Assembly: GCA_024707255.1 (NCBI GenBank)
Contig: JANQAC010000002.1
Coordinates: 118,001-182,000 of the forward strand
Reading direction: 5' to 3'
DNA from: Asticcacaulis sp.
Lineage (GTDB): Bacteria; Pseudomonadota; Alphaproteobacteria; Caulobacterales; Caulobacteraceae
DNA length: 64,000 nt
How positions within the stretch are numbered: the stretch's first letter is position 1; the number at the start of each line of letters is the position of its first letter. Positions 34,779 through 43,500 of the stretch are shown here, piece after piece. Below the pieces are notes generated by a model. The model saw nothing but the letters and a program-made list of their open reading frames with translations. It was not told the DNA's origin and did no database searches. A program made the position numbers and the translations under genes.

Positions 34779-35819
34779 ATGAAGCTTTTTCCTGCCCTCA
34801 GCCTTTCCATTCTTATGCTCGGTATGTCCGGGCAGGGCCTGGCCGAGACCGCGAAAAAGTCTTCCTCAATCGAGCTGGCCTATGCCGCGCAGGCGCTGAA
34901 GCCCGGCGAGTGGGTCTGGGCGCCGGAAATCGCACCCACCGGTCCGGTCATGATCTATGTCGATCTCTCCCGCCAGATTGCCACCATCTATCGCAACGGT
35001 GTGCGTATCGGGGTGACGACCATATCCAGCGGCAAGGATGGTTACGAGACGCCGACCGGTGTCTTCACCATTCTGCAAAAGGATATCGATCATCACTCCA
35101 ATCTCTATGACGACGCGCCCATGCCCTTTATGCAGCGCCTGACCTGGAGTGGCGTGGCGCTTCATGCCGGCAACCTGCCGGGTTATCCCGCCAGCCACGG
35201 CTGCATACGGCTGCCCTATGCCCTGGCGGAAAAGCTGTTCACCATTACCAGCCTGGGTATTACGGTTATCGTCAACGCGGTGGATGCCGTGCCCATGCGC
35301 ATGACGGGGGGAGATCTCCTGCTGCCGGTGGATGCCGTGGGCGCGGCCGCCCCGTCTTCCGACAGTGCCATACCGGCCTCGGCGGACTATGAATGGCATC
35401 CGGAACGTGCGCCGCAGGGGCCGGTGACCGTCATCATTTCCCAGGCCGATAACCGGATCATCGTCATGCGGTCGGGGGTCGAAATCGGCCGGGCCCGTAT
35501 TTCCATGCCGGCGCGCGATTTCGAGAGCCATGTCCTGACCCTGACGATTACAAAATCAGGGGAAAGGCAGTGGATCTTTGCCAGCCTGCCGGGACGCGAA
35601 GACGAAGCCGGCAAGCCGCTCGACAGCGCCATATCGCACGAAGTGCAGATACCGAAGCCGTTTGCCGATGCCCTGTCAGCCATTCTGAAAACCGGCGACA
35701 CGGTGTTTGTGACGCCGGCTGTGAGCAATCTGGAAACGACGGGCGAAGTCCTGACCATCATGGAAGGGGATTTGCCCACCGGGGACGAGCTTCCACCCGG
35801 CCTGCGTATTCAGAAATGA
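34779..35819 (+). CDS. L,D-transpeptidase with a second, degenerate YkuD-like half
   Basis: Forms or exchanges 3-3 peptidoglycan cross-links in the periplasm. A signal peptide (residues 1-22) leads to a YkuD domain (about 52-168) with the catalytic motif HAGNLPGYPASHGCIRLP; the active Cys is residue 142 and its His partner 140. The C-terminal half starting near residue 206 (HPERAPQGPVTVIISQADNRIIVMRSGVEIGRARIS) mirrors the start of the catalytic half (APEIAPTGPVMIYVDLSRQIATIYRNGVRIGVTTIS) but lacks the SHGC motif, so it looks like an internal duplication that lost activity. Second of two tandem transpeptidases; a strong terminator follows. Confidence 0.9.
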   Translation: MKLFPALSLSILMLGMSGQGLAETAKKSSSIELAYAAQALKPGEWVWAPEIAPTGPVMIYVDLSRQIATIYRNGVRIGVTTISSGKDGYETPTGVFTILQKDIDHHSNLYDDAPMPFMQRLTWSGVALHAGNLPGYPASHGCIRLPYALAEKLFTITSLGITVIVNAVDAVPMRMTGGDLLLPVDAVGAAAPSSDSAIPASADYEWHPERAPQGPVTVIISQADNRIIVMRSGVEIGRARISMPARDFESHVLTLTITKSGERQWIFASLPGREDEAGKPLDSAISHEVQIPKPFADALSAILKTGDTVFVTPAVSNLETTGEVLTIMEGDLPTGDELPPGLRIQK

Positions 35820-35937
35820 CCGGCCAGACATAGATCGTATCGAGATTGCTATCGAATCTTTACAACATTTCCTGTTTCATGGAAGTCGGACATCATTCCC
35901 CCTGTGTCCTTCCCTGAACTTTGACCCTCAGTATTTG

Positions 35938-35967
35938 GCGTCCGGCGCACCACCGGACGCTTTTTTT
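35938..35967 (+). terminator. Intrinsic terminator of the cell-wall cassette
   Basis: Perfect 8-bp stem GCGTCCGG / CCGGACGC with a 7-base loop followed by seven T. It lies about 120 bases past the last transpeptidase stop and closes the rightward cassette that starts at 31600. Confidence 0.93.
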
Positions 35968-35972
35968 CAAGC

Positions 35973-36143
35973 TCAATGCGGGCGGCTGGTTGTCAGCCGC
36001 AGCTTCGAGGCCAGGTCGATCAGTTGCGCCGTACTCATAGGCCCGCGTCCATCGACCTGCCACAAGGGGGATGATTTCAAGGGATTGATGGTGAAGCCGG
36101 CATCGCGCAGGCCCTCCACAAGTCTGGTAACCGCTTCCGTCAT
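35973..36143 (-). CDS. Small hypothetical protein (56 aa)
   Basis: GGAGG lies 8 bases before the ATG at 36143, so this start is preferred over in-frame starts slightly upstream. The 56-residue soluble product (MTEAVTRLVEGLRDAGFTINPLKSSPLWQVDGRGPMS...) is amphipathic at its N-terminus and has no motif I know. It lies between a terminator and the OsmC gene, on the opposite strand to the cell-wall cassette. Modest evidence: good ribosome-binding site and codon use, no homology. Confidence 0.5.
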   Translation of the reverse strand: MTEAVTRLVEGLRDAGFTINPLKSSPLWQVDGRGPMSTAQLIDLASKLRLTTSRPH

Positions 36144-36225
36144 TTGCCCAGCCTCCATACTCAACTAACCAATGGTTAACATGAGTCGCGCATTTGGCGA
36201 ATGAGGCCAGGGGATACCGCTCAGG

Positions 36226-36618
36226 TCAGGCGTTCCGCAGGGTGGTGGCGATGGTCAGGCCCTGTTTGAGCGTTTTGGTCACCGGCGTGCGCTCCGTCAC
36301 CTGAAGCAGGCGTTCGCGTTGTTCCGGCGTCAGGTCACCATCGAGGGTAACCACCCGGTCGATGATCTCCTTTTCGCCGTCGCGGTAAAAGTGCAGGGCG
36401 ACATCAACCGTCTTCAGCGGCCAGCCCTTGTGATCGGCATACATGCGCAGGGTAATGGCTGTACAGGAAGCCAGTGCCGACAGCAGGAAATCATAGGGCG
36501 CCAGGCCGGCATCCTGGCCGCCATTGTCGGAGGGCTCGTCGGCGGTGAGGGTCCGTCCGGCGACATGAAGCGTGGTGGCGTATTGCTCGGTGCCGATATG
36601 GGCGGTGGCGCGGGCCAT
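36226..36618 (-). CDS. OsmC family peroxidase-like protein
   Basis: OsmC/Ohr proteins are small thiol-dependent hydroperoxidases. The 130-residue product has the family core (DNGGQDAGLAPYDFLLSALASCTAITLRMYAD) with the first redox Cys in ASC; the second Cys usual in Ohr is missing, so a general OsmC-like member. AGGAG stands 6 bases before the ATG. It follows wrbA and the pirin gene on the same strand, a stress-response trio probably under the divergent LysR regulator. Confidence 0.88.
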   Translation of the reverse strand: MARATAHIGTEQYATTLHVAGRTLTADEPSDNGGQDAGLAPYDFLLSALASCTAITLRMYADHKGWPLKTVDVALHFYRDGEKEIIDRVVTLDGDLTPEQRERLLQVTERTPVTKTLKQGLTIATTLRNA

Positions 36619-36674
36619 GAATGTCTCCTGAGAATAAAGGGCCGCCCGTGTGTGGGCGACCCTTTCATAGCATA

Positions 36675-37274
36675 TCAGCCGTGCAGCTTAATGGCCGTTT
36701 CGGCAATCTTGCGGCCCTGATAACGGGCGCCGGTCAGCTCGTTTTCGCTCGGTTGACGCGAACCATCGCCACCGGTGATGGTCGAGGCGCCGTAAGGCGA
36801 GCCGCCGGTGATTTCATCCAGCGTCATCTGACCGGCGTGGCCGTAATCCAGGCCGACCACGGTCATGCCGAAGTGCAGCAGGGAGGTGATGATGGAGAAC
36901 AGGGTGGTTTCCTGGCCACCGTGCTGCGTGGCGGTCGAGGTGAAGGCGCCGCCGACCTTGCCGTGCAGGGCGCCGCGTGCCCACAGGCCGCCGGCCTGAT
37001 CCCAGAAGGCGGCCATTTGTGAAGCCAGGCGGCCAAAGCGTGTGCCGACACCGACGATGATGGCGTCATAGTTTTCGAGATCGGCGACCGTGGCGATCGG
37101 GGCTTCCTGGTCGAGCTTGAAGTGCGCCGCCTTGGCCACTTCCAGCGGCGCGGTTTCGGGCACGCGCTTGATATCGACCTGCGCGCCGGCTTCGCGGGCG
37201 CCTTCGGCCACGGCCTTCGCCATGGTTTCGATATGACCGTATGAGGAATAATAGAGAACGAGAACCTTAGCCAT
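36675..37274 (-). CDS. wrbA: NAD(P)H:quinone oxidoreductase, flavodoxin type
   Basis: FMN-dependent two-electron quinone reductase protecting against oxidative stress. The 199-residue product has the flavodoxin FMN phosphate loop [12 protein letters not shown], the second loop [24 protein letters not shown], and [14 protein letters not shown] and [23 protein letters not shown], all hallmark WrbA sequences. AAGGAT precedes the ATG. It sits between the pirin and OsmC genes. Confidence 0.96.
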   Translation of the reverse strand: MAKVLVLYYSSYGHIETMAKAVAEGAREAGAQVDIKRVPETAPLEVAKAAHFKLDQEAPIATVADLENYDAIIVGVGTRFGRLASQMAAFWDQAGGLWARGALHGKVGGAFTSTATQHGGQETTLFSIITSLLHFGMTVVGLDYGHAGQMTLDEITGGSPYGASTITGGDGSRQPSENELTGARYQGRKIAETAIKLHG

Positions 37275-37397
37275 TGGGGTAATCCTTGTTACTGATTGGG
37301 GAGGGGGGAAGGAAAAAAATTTCCGATGCGCTTGCGGATCGGCAAGGGCAAGGCCCGCCGTCGCTGATGCGACGAGCCTGCGCGGCCTATGAGCGCA

Positions 37398-38261
37398 TTA
37401 AGATATCTTTCCCATGCGGCCGGCGTAGTAGTCGCGGACGGCGCGTTCGAGTTCGTCGATGGTGTTCATGACGAACGGGCCATGGCGGACGATCGGTGCG
37501 TCGAGCGGATCACCGCCAACGAGCAGGATTTCGCTGTCCTGATCGGTGGTAAGGGTGATGGCATCGCCGTCTCCGAAGCGGACCAGTTCGCCGGGAGAGA
37601 CGGTTTGGCCGGCAACCACCGCCGCGCCGGTCATGACATAGAGTGCCAGTTCGCGGGCATCGGTTTCCAGGGTGATCGCGCCGCCGGCTTGCAGCGAGGC
37701 GTGGATAACGACCGGCGCGCCGAAACTTTCGAGCGGCCCCTTAACGCCGTTGACATGCCCCGCGACGATCCGCGCCGTGGTCTTGTCACCGTGAACCACG
37801 GGGATTTCTCTGGCGGTAAAATGGCGGTAGGCCGGCTCGTCGTGCTTGCGGCCCTTCGGCATGTTTAGCCAGAGCTGGATGCCGTGATTGCGGCCGCCGG
37901 TGCGCTGAATTTCGGCATCGGGGCCTTCATCGTGGATGATGCCGCGACCGGCGCGCATCCACTGCACTTCGCCCGGCTGCATGACGCTCATATTGCCAAG
38001 GCTGTCCTTGTGGATGCTGCGGCCTTCGAGCAGCAGGGTCAGGGTTTCGATCCCGGCGTGCGGGTGAGCCGAGGCGCCCTTGGCCTCGCCGGGCAGGAAT
38101 TCGATCGGGCCGAAATGATCCAGGAAGATGAACGGGCCAATCGCTTCATAAGCTTTGGCAGGGATGGCGCGACGCACCTCGAAGCCGTCGCCTTCCAGAG
38201 TGCGGAAAGCCGTATGGACGGTGGTGATCGGGCGATCTTTTTGTGCGGTCAGGGTGGTCAT
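37398..38261 (-). CDS. Pirin family protein (cupin, quercetinase-like)
   Basis: The ATG at 38261 follows AGGAG at the right distance, so it is chosen over the in-frame start 27 bases upstream. About 287 residues in two cupin domains: FEVRRAIPAKAYEAIGPFIFLDHFGPIEF, then metal-binding SAHPHAGIETLTLLLEG and GEVQWMRAGRGIIHDE (two His, one His/Glu). Pirins bind iron; some have quercetin dioxygenase activity, others act as redox sensors. The gene leads the pirin-wrbA-osmC group, divergent from the LysR gene. Confidence 0.93.
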   Translation of the reverse strand: MTTLTAQKDRPITTVHTAFRTLEGDGFEVRRAIPAKAYEAIGPFIFLDHFGPIEFLPGEAKGASAHPHAGIETLTLLLEGRSIHKDSLGNMSVMQPGEVQWMRAGRGIIHDEGPDAEIQRTGGRNHGIQLWLNMPKGRKHDEPAYRHFTAREIPVVHGDKTTARIVAGHVNGVKGPLESFGAPVVIHASLQAGGAITLETDARELALYVMTGAAVVAGQTVSPGELVRFGDGDAITLTTDQDSEILLVGGDPLDAPIVRHGPFVMNTIDELERAVRDYYAGRMGKIS

Positions 38262-38374
38262 GGCGACAATCTCCTCGGACAAGGTCATTTCCTCGTCGGT
38301 GAGTGATCTTCTATGCCTTGCGGACTGTTCTGAAAATCCATATAATATTGAATAAACTTTTCGGAATTTTAGAA

Positions 38375-39268
38375 ATGTCTAATCCCGGCACACCCACGCT
38401 TGACCAGTTGCAGATCCTGCTGTGTGTGGTGGAGGCCGGCAGTTTTGCCGCTGCGGCGCGTCGATTGAACCGCGCAACCTCGGCGATCACCTATGCCATC
38501 GACAATCTCGAACTTCAGCTCGGCCTGCTGCTGTTCGATCGTGTGGGGACGCGCAGGCCCGAACTGACCGAGGCGGGCCGGGCGGTGCTGGCCGAGGCGC
38601 GCACGGTGACGCACGGGGTCGATATCCTGCGCGCGCGCGTAAAGGGCTTGCTGGAAGGGCTGGAGGCTGAGGTCTCCGTGGCGGTGGATGTGATGCTCCC
38701 GACGGCCCGCCTCGTCGATGCACTGCAAGCCTTCCAGGCGGCCTTTCCCACCATTCCCCTGCGTCTGCATGTCGAGGCGCTGGGCGGCATTACCCAGTTG
38801 GTGACCGGGAAGACGGCGGTGATCGGCATCAGCGGGCCGCTTAATACCTCGGTCGAGGGGCTGGACCGTCGCCATATCGGCGCGGTTAAGCTTGTGCCGG
38901 TGGCGGCACCCTTCCATCCGCTGGCCCATACCGGCCGCAAGGCGCCGGGCGAGGCGCGCAACCATATCCAGCTTGTACTGACCGATCGGTCTCCGCTGAC
39001 CGCCGGCCAGGATTTCGGGGTCATCGGCGTCAAGACCTGGCGGCTGGCCGACCTGGGCTCCAAACACGCCCTGCTGCTGGCCGGGGTCGGCTGGGGCTCG
39101 ATGCCGGAATTCATGGTGCGCGGCGATCTGGAGGCCGGGCGCCTCGTTGCGCTAAACCTGCCGGACTGGCCTGTCAATGAATACGACATGCACGCCATCT
39201 ACCGCACCGATACGCCGCCCGGACCGGCCGCGCAGTGGCTGATAGAGCGGTTCGCGGCACAAACCTGA
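38375..39268 (+). CDS. LysR-family transcriptional regulator
   Basis: Start at 38375 gives MSNPGTPTLDQLQILLCVVEAGSFAAAARRLNRATSAITYAIDNLELQLGLLLFDR, a normal LysR N-terminus; the frame extends upstream without function. Winged helix-turn-helix (about 9-68) and a substrate-binding domain (about 95-290) that carries LVTGKTAVIGISG and GMSPEFM-like GWGSMPEFMV. 297 residues. It is divergent from the pirin-wrbA-osmC genes with a 113-base gap and is the natural candidate to regulate them in response to a quinone or oxidant. Confidence 0.92.
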   Translation: MSNPGTPTLDQLQILLCVVEAGSFAAAARRLNRATSAITYAIDNLELQLGLLLFDRVGTRRPELTEAGRAVLAEARTVTHGVDILRARVKGLLEGLEAEVSVAVDVMLPTARLVDALQAFQAAFPTIPLRLHVEALGGITQLVTGKTAVIGISGPLNTSVEGLDRRHIGAVKLVPVAAPFHPLAHTGRKAPGEARNHIQLVLTDRSPLTAGQDFGVIGVKTWRLADLGSKHALLLAGVGWGSMPEFMVRGDLEAGRLVALNLPDWPVNEYDMHAIYRTDTPPGPAAQWLIERFAAQT

Positions 39269-39276
39269 AGTGAATA

Positions 39277-39290
39277 TGTTAGCGCTATCA
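39277..39290. promoter_or_regulatory. Operator palindrome TGTTAGCGCTATCA upstream of the GntR gene
   Basis: A 14-bp palindrome with perfect core TAGCGCTA, 102 bases upstream of the GntR-family gene. Its shape (TGnTAGCGCTAnCA) resembles sugar-regulator operators of Caulobacter. It is matched by TGATAACGCTATCA upstream of the TonB receptor (31196-31209), so the GntR protein may bind both. Confidence 0.55.
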
Positions 39291-39391
39291 ATGACTTGCG
39301 CTGATGGTGGTCTGTGATCGCAAATTGAGATGACAAAAGCAATTTAGCCAATTAAATTAAAGGCATAACGAACGAAAATCGGGAAACGCAC

Positions 39392-40102
39392 ATGCGGCAC
39401 ATGCCGGGGGTAAGCCTCACCTATTCGCTGGTGGAAACACTGGGCCAGGCCATCGTGGTTGGTGAATACGAACAGACCGGATTCCCGACCGAGGCCGAAC
39501 TGTGCGTCGCGCACAATGCCAGCCGCACCGTCGCCCGCGAAGCCGTCAAGATGCTAACGGCCAAGGGGCTCCTGACCTCTCGCCCCCGCCAGGGCACGCG
39601 GGTGGAGCCCGTCAGCCACTGGAACCTGCTCGATCCCGATGTCACGCGCTGGATGACCGAGCGGCCCTACTCGCACAAGATTTACCGCGACCTGTCGGAG
39701 GTGCGGCTGGCCATCGAGCCGATCGCCGCCTCACTGGCCGCGAAACGCGCCACCAGGGCCGATATCAGGGCCATTCGCGCGGGCCTGAACGGGATGCGCG
39801 ATGATGCCGATCATCATGACCTGGCGCTGCTGGCTGATATCGATTTCCATGTGGCCATCCTTCAGGCGTCCGGTAATCCCTTTATCATCCAGCTCAAGGA
39901 ACTGATCCATACGGCCTTGACGATTTCGATCGGCCTGACCAACCGCATTGCCGGTCACACGGCCAGTATTCCGGCCCACGAAGCGGTATTGATCGCCATC
40001 GAGGCCGGCCAGCCGGCGGTGGCGGAGCGCGCCATGCGGGCGATCATTTCGGAGTCTCTGGAGATGGTGGATTCACTTCAACCCGAAGGCGCGGCGGAAT
40101 AG
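39392..40102 (+). CDS. GntR-family transcriptional regulator, FadR subfamily
   Basis: 236 residues: a GntR winged helix (LGQAIVVGEYEQTGFPTEAELCVAHNASRTVAREAVKMLTAKGLLTSRPRQGTRV, about 15-75) followed by an FCD effector domain (RLAIEPIAASLAAKRAT, HVAILQASGNPFI, HEAVLIAIEAGQPAVAERAM), with His residues that often bind a metal and an organic acid. The palindrome at 39277 is likely its own operator. FadR-type regulators of this kind usually sense uronates or sugar acids. Confidence 0.93.
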   Translation: MRHMPGVSLTYSLVETLGQAIVVGEYEQTGFPTEAELCVAHNASRTVAREAVKMLTAKGLLTSRPRQGTRVEPVSHWNLLDPDVTRWMTERPYSHKIYRDLSEVRLAIEPIAASLAAKRATRADIRAIRAGLNGMRDDADHHDLALLADIDFHVAILQASGNPFIIQLKELIHTALTISIGLTNRIAGHTASIPAHEAVLIAIEAGQPAVAERAMRAIISESLEMVDSLQPEGAAE

Positions 40103-40109
40103 TCGCAGG

Positions 40110-40442
40110 CTACTCGCTGAAGCCGAATTTTTTCAAAAGCTCTTCGCGGGTATAGATTTTTTCCTCAGCACCGGGAAGGCGCCGGCCGGTAACCAGGCGA
40201 TAGTTGCCTGGGGAAATCTCTTCATAAAAGGATCGGCCTGTGGTGCCCAGCGTTTTCCTGAATGCGAGGTAATCGTCAAGGGTCTTGAAGCTCCGTCCGT
40301 CGGCGTAAGCCAGGGCATCCTTTTTGATCGATGTAGCCATTGGACGTCCTTCCGGTGCCGTTTGCGCTGGCGTCTGGGCACAGGCTGTTCCGAAACCAGC
40401 AAAATACATAAGGGCGGCCACTATAACATATGAATTCTGCAT
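40110..40442 (-). CDS. Small exported protein of unknown function (110 aa)
   Basis: Start chosen at 40442 (MQNSYVIVAALMYFAGFGTACAQ), which gives a signal peptide with probable cleavage after ACA; the frame is open another 22 codons upstream. The mature ~88 residues (KKDALAYADGRSFKTLDDYLAFRKTLGTTGRSFYEEISPGNYRLVTGRRLPGAEEKIYTREELLKKFGF) show no known family. It is divergent from the RTX protease gene with a 149-base gap. Serralysin genes are often accompanied by a small periplasmic inhibitor, but I see no sequence reason to call it one. Confidence 0.65.
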   Translation of the reverse strand: MQNSYVIVAALMYFAGFGTACAQTPAQTAPEGRPMATSIKKDALAYADGRSFKTLDDYLAFRKTLGTTGRSFYEEISPGNYRLVTGRRLPGAEEKIYTREELLKKFGFSE

Positions 40443-40534
40443 ATATTTTCGCGTTTCGGATAGGGGAAACAATATCTTCGAGCGGTAAAAACTAACGGGT
40501 GCATTCAAGCTTTTTATATACTATTTTGAGGCGT

Positions 40535-40560
40535 AAATTATGTCTTCGCAAACATAATTT
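40535..40560. promoter_or_regulatory. Inverted repeat upstream of the RTX metalloprotease gene
   Basis: AAATTATGT and ACATAATTT, perfect 9-bp arms around 8 bases (CTTCGCAA), 31 bases before the start codon. It could be an operator or a leader hairpin. It lies in the AT-rich divergent region between the RTX protease and the small exported protein. Confidence 0.45.
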
Positions 40561-40591
40561 GACTGAAGATATCGGTTTCGAGGGGGAAAGC

Positions 40592-43500
40592 ATGAACAAG
40601 GTCGTTTTTGAGGGTTCCAGTTTCGGCGACGGCGAAACAGAGTCCAAAGCCGGGGGTGCCGCAGATGTCATGCCGCATCGCATAGGGCGGGAAACCGTAC
40701 ATCTCGTGGAGAGCGCCCTCGAGCGGGGGCAGATTCTCATGATGTCGATGGCCAGGCTGGCAGACGATTACGCCGACACCGTGTCCCACGGGCTTCATGT
40801 GCCTGCCTTTGAAGCCCGTGTGAATGATATTACCGGCACGCATGAACATCTGATCAGCCCTGTCCACGGGGGAAATGGTTTTGAAGTGGCGGGAACTGAC
40901 ACCATTCCAGCCAGCACGGGCACAGGCGAAGCCATTGGCTTTAATTCCAGTGATATAGGTTACGCCAGTTCGGCCGCGGATCATGATTGGTTTCGCCTGC
41001 ATGTGGTCGCCGGCATCAGCTATACAATATCCGCAGACAAACTGGTCGATCTGACCGGTCAACTTGTCGGGCTGGATGATCCCTTCCTGACCCTGCGCAA
41101 CAGCTCTGGTGGTGTATTGGCGACCAACAACGATCATGGCGGCACGCTCAATGCCGAGATTACCTTTACGGCGACAAGCACGGGCGATGTCTATCTGGAT
41201 GTCAATTCAAACAGCGGGCTGCTGGGCTATTATACGGTCGGCCTCGTCGACACGATCGGCAATACAACAGCCACGGCGTCTGCGCTGACCGTTGGGGGCA
41301 GCAAGACGGGGCTGATCGAGGACAGCAGCGATTCCGACTGGTTTTCGATCACGCTGGTCGCCGGCAAGTCATATGACTTTTCGCTTACTGGCTACAGCAC
41401 GGATGGTCTGGCCGATCCGTATCTCGAACTGCGCGATGCGGCCGGCAATCTTCTGACGTCCAATGATGATGTCTCCTATCCCGGTAACATCAATTCGTCC
41501 CTCCATTTCACGGCGACAACGGGTGGTACCTATTACCTTGCGGCCAGCGGCAGCGCGCTAGCCTCTACGCAAGACGAGGCAGCGGGCATCTACACGATCC
41601 GCGCCGTGCAATCGAACGATGTCTACGCCGATAATTCGACGACAACAGGCACGCTCACGCCTGGTCATTCTGTTACCTCTGTAATTGATAGCCAGGGCGA
41701 TGCTGACTGGTTCGCGGTGACGCTGGAGGCCGGCTATATCTACAATTTCGCTCTGAATGGCGCGGGTGGCAGTCCGCTCAATGATCCCTATCTGGAACTG
41801 TACGATGCCAACGGACAGCGTGTTGCCTTTAACGACGATGGCGGCGCCGGTCTGAATTCAGCTCTGTCCTTTTATGCGGCCAGTGGCGGCACCTACTATA
41901 TCTCCGCGGAGTCTTTCCCTAACGATCCGCCAGCCACCAATATTGGCGGCTATACGCTGAGTATGGGCGCGCGCGTGACGCCGACCGTGGATGGCGATAA
42001 CAACACCACATGGAGCGCTACAGCATTGACAGTCGGTGTGACCCAGTCCGCCAATATTGATACGCCTGGCGATCACGACTGGTATACCATAGAGCTCCAG
42101 GCAGGGCAGGGCTATGATTTTGATGTCAAGGGCCTCAGTGGTTTCAACGGCTCCCTGTCCGTTTATGATAGCTCCGGTGCGCTATTGGCCCGTAATGACG
42201 ATTTTGGCAGCGGCACCGACGCGCATCTCGACTTTGAGACACTGACTACCGGAAATTATTATCTTGTGGCTGAAGGTAGCGGCGACGTAACCTATGGCGG
42301 CTATACGATCACGGCGGCGGCTGGCGATCGGCCTCTGCTGACGCAGTCTATCGATTGGGGCGCCAAGCTGACCCCTATCAATAATGTCGTGAAGGTCTAT
42401 TTCGCTAACAACGGGGAAACCTACGACGGCCAGACTTCGGAAGGCTGGACCGCCTATGAAATCCAGCAGGCCATGGCGGCGCTCACCACCTATTCGCACA
42501 TTGTCAACCTGACCTTCGTTCGCACAACCAACGCGGCGGAAGCCAATTTCAAACTGGTAACCACGGCAACGCTGGATGGCGGTGACGACGGCACAGTGCT
42601 GGCCTACATGAACCCACCGGGCACCACCAATGCTGGCGTAGGGGTTTTCGCTACGGATAACCCCTACTGGTCAGATCACGCCGGCGGGGCGCTGGATCAG
42701 GGCGGTATCGGCTTCACTACCTTGGTGCACGAACTGGGGCATGGTCTGGGCCTGGCGCATCCGTTTGATAATGGCGGCACGTCGACCGTCATGACAGGTG
42801 TCACCGACACGTATGATTATTCAGGCTATGGCTGGCAGAACCAGGGTGTCTATACCGTCATGGCCTATAATGATGGCTGGCCGGGCGGACCTTTCCACAC
42901 CGGACCTTATTACGGCAATATCAACGGGTATTCCACAACGCCGATGGCGATCGACATAGCAGCCCTTCAAGCCAAATATGGTGCGAACACCACCTATAAT
43001 TCCGGCGGCAATACCTATTACCTCGACCCCGGCGTCGGGCATTTGGGACATTTTGAGTCTATCTGGGATACGGGCGGCACGGATAAGATTTCGGCTGCGA
43101 AGCTGTCCGCTGATCAGGGGGCGGTTATAGATCTGCGCCCGGCCAACATGTATTACACTGATGGCAATGGCAATGGCAATGGCAATGGCAGTGACGGCAG
43201 CGCCTATCCTTACAATAGCACCAGTGGTGGCGCGGTTTCACGCGTTGACGATGTCGATGGGGGCCTGACCATTGCCGCAGGCGTCGTCATCGAGCGGGCG
43301 GATGGTCATGCCGGGCGGGACACGATCTACGGCAACGATGTGGGCAATGTCATCAATGGCAATGGCGGGTCTGATACCATCTACAGTGGCGGTGGTAACG
43401 ACAGTATAACCATGAACCTGACCCTTCAGGATAGTTCCGTTGGCGGCGATGTCGATGGCGGTGCAGGCAACGATACCCTTATATTCAATGTGTCCAAGGA

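Noticed and set aside
37320-37397. Possible hairpin (CGTCGC/GCGACG) between wrbA and the pirin gene
   Set aside because: Short stem, no T-run, and the genes read in the same direction as one likely operon.
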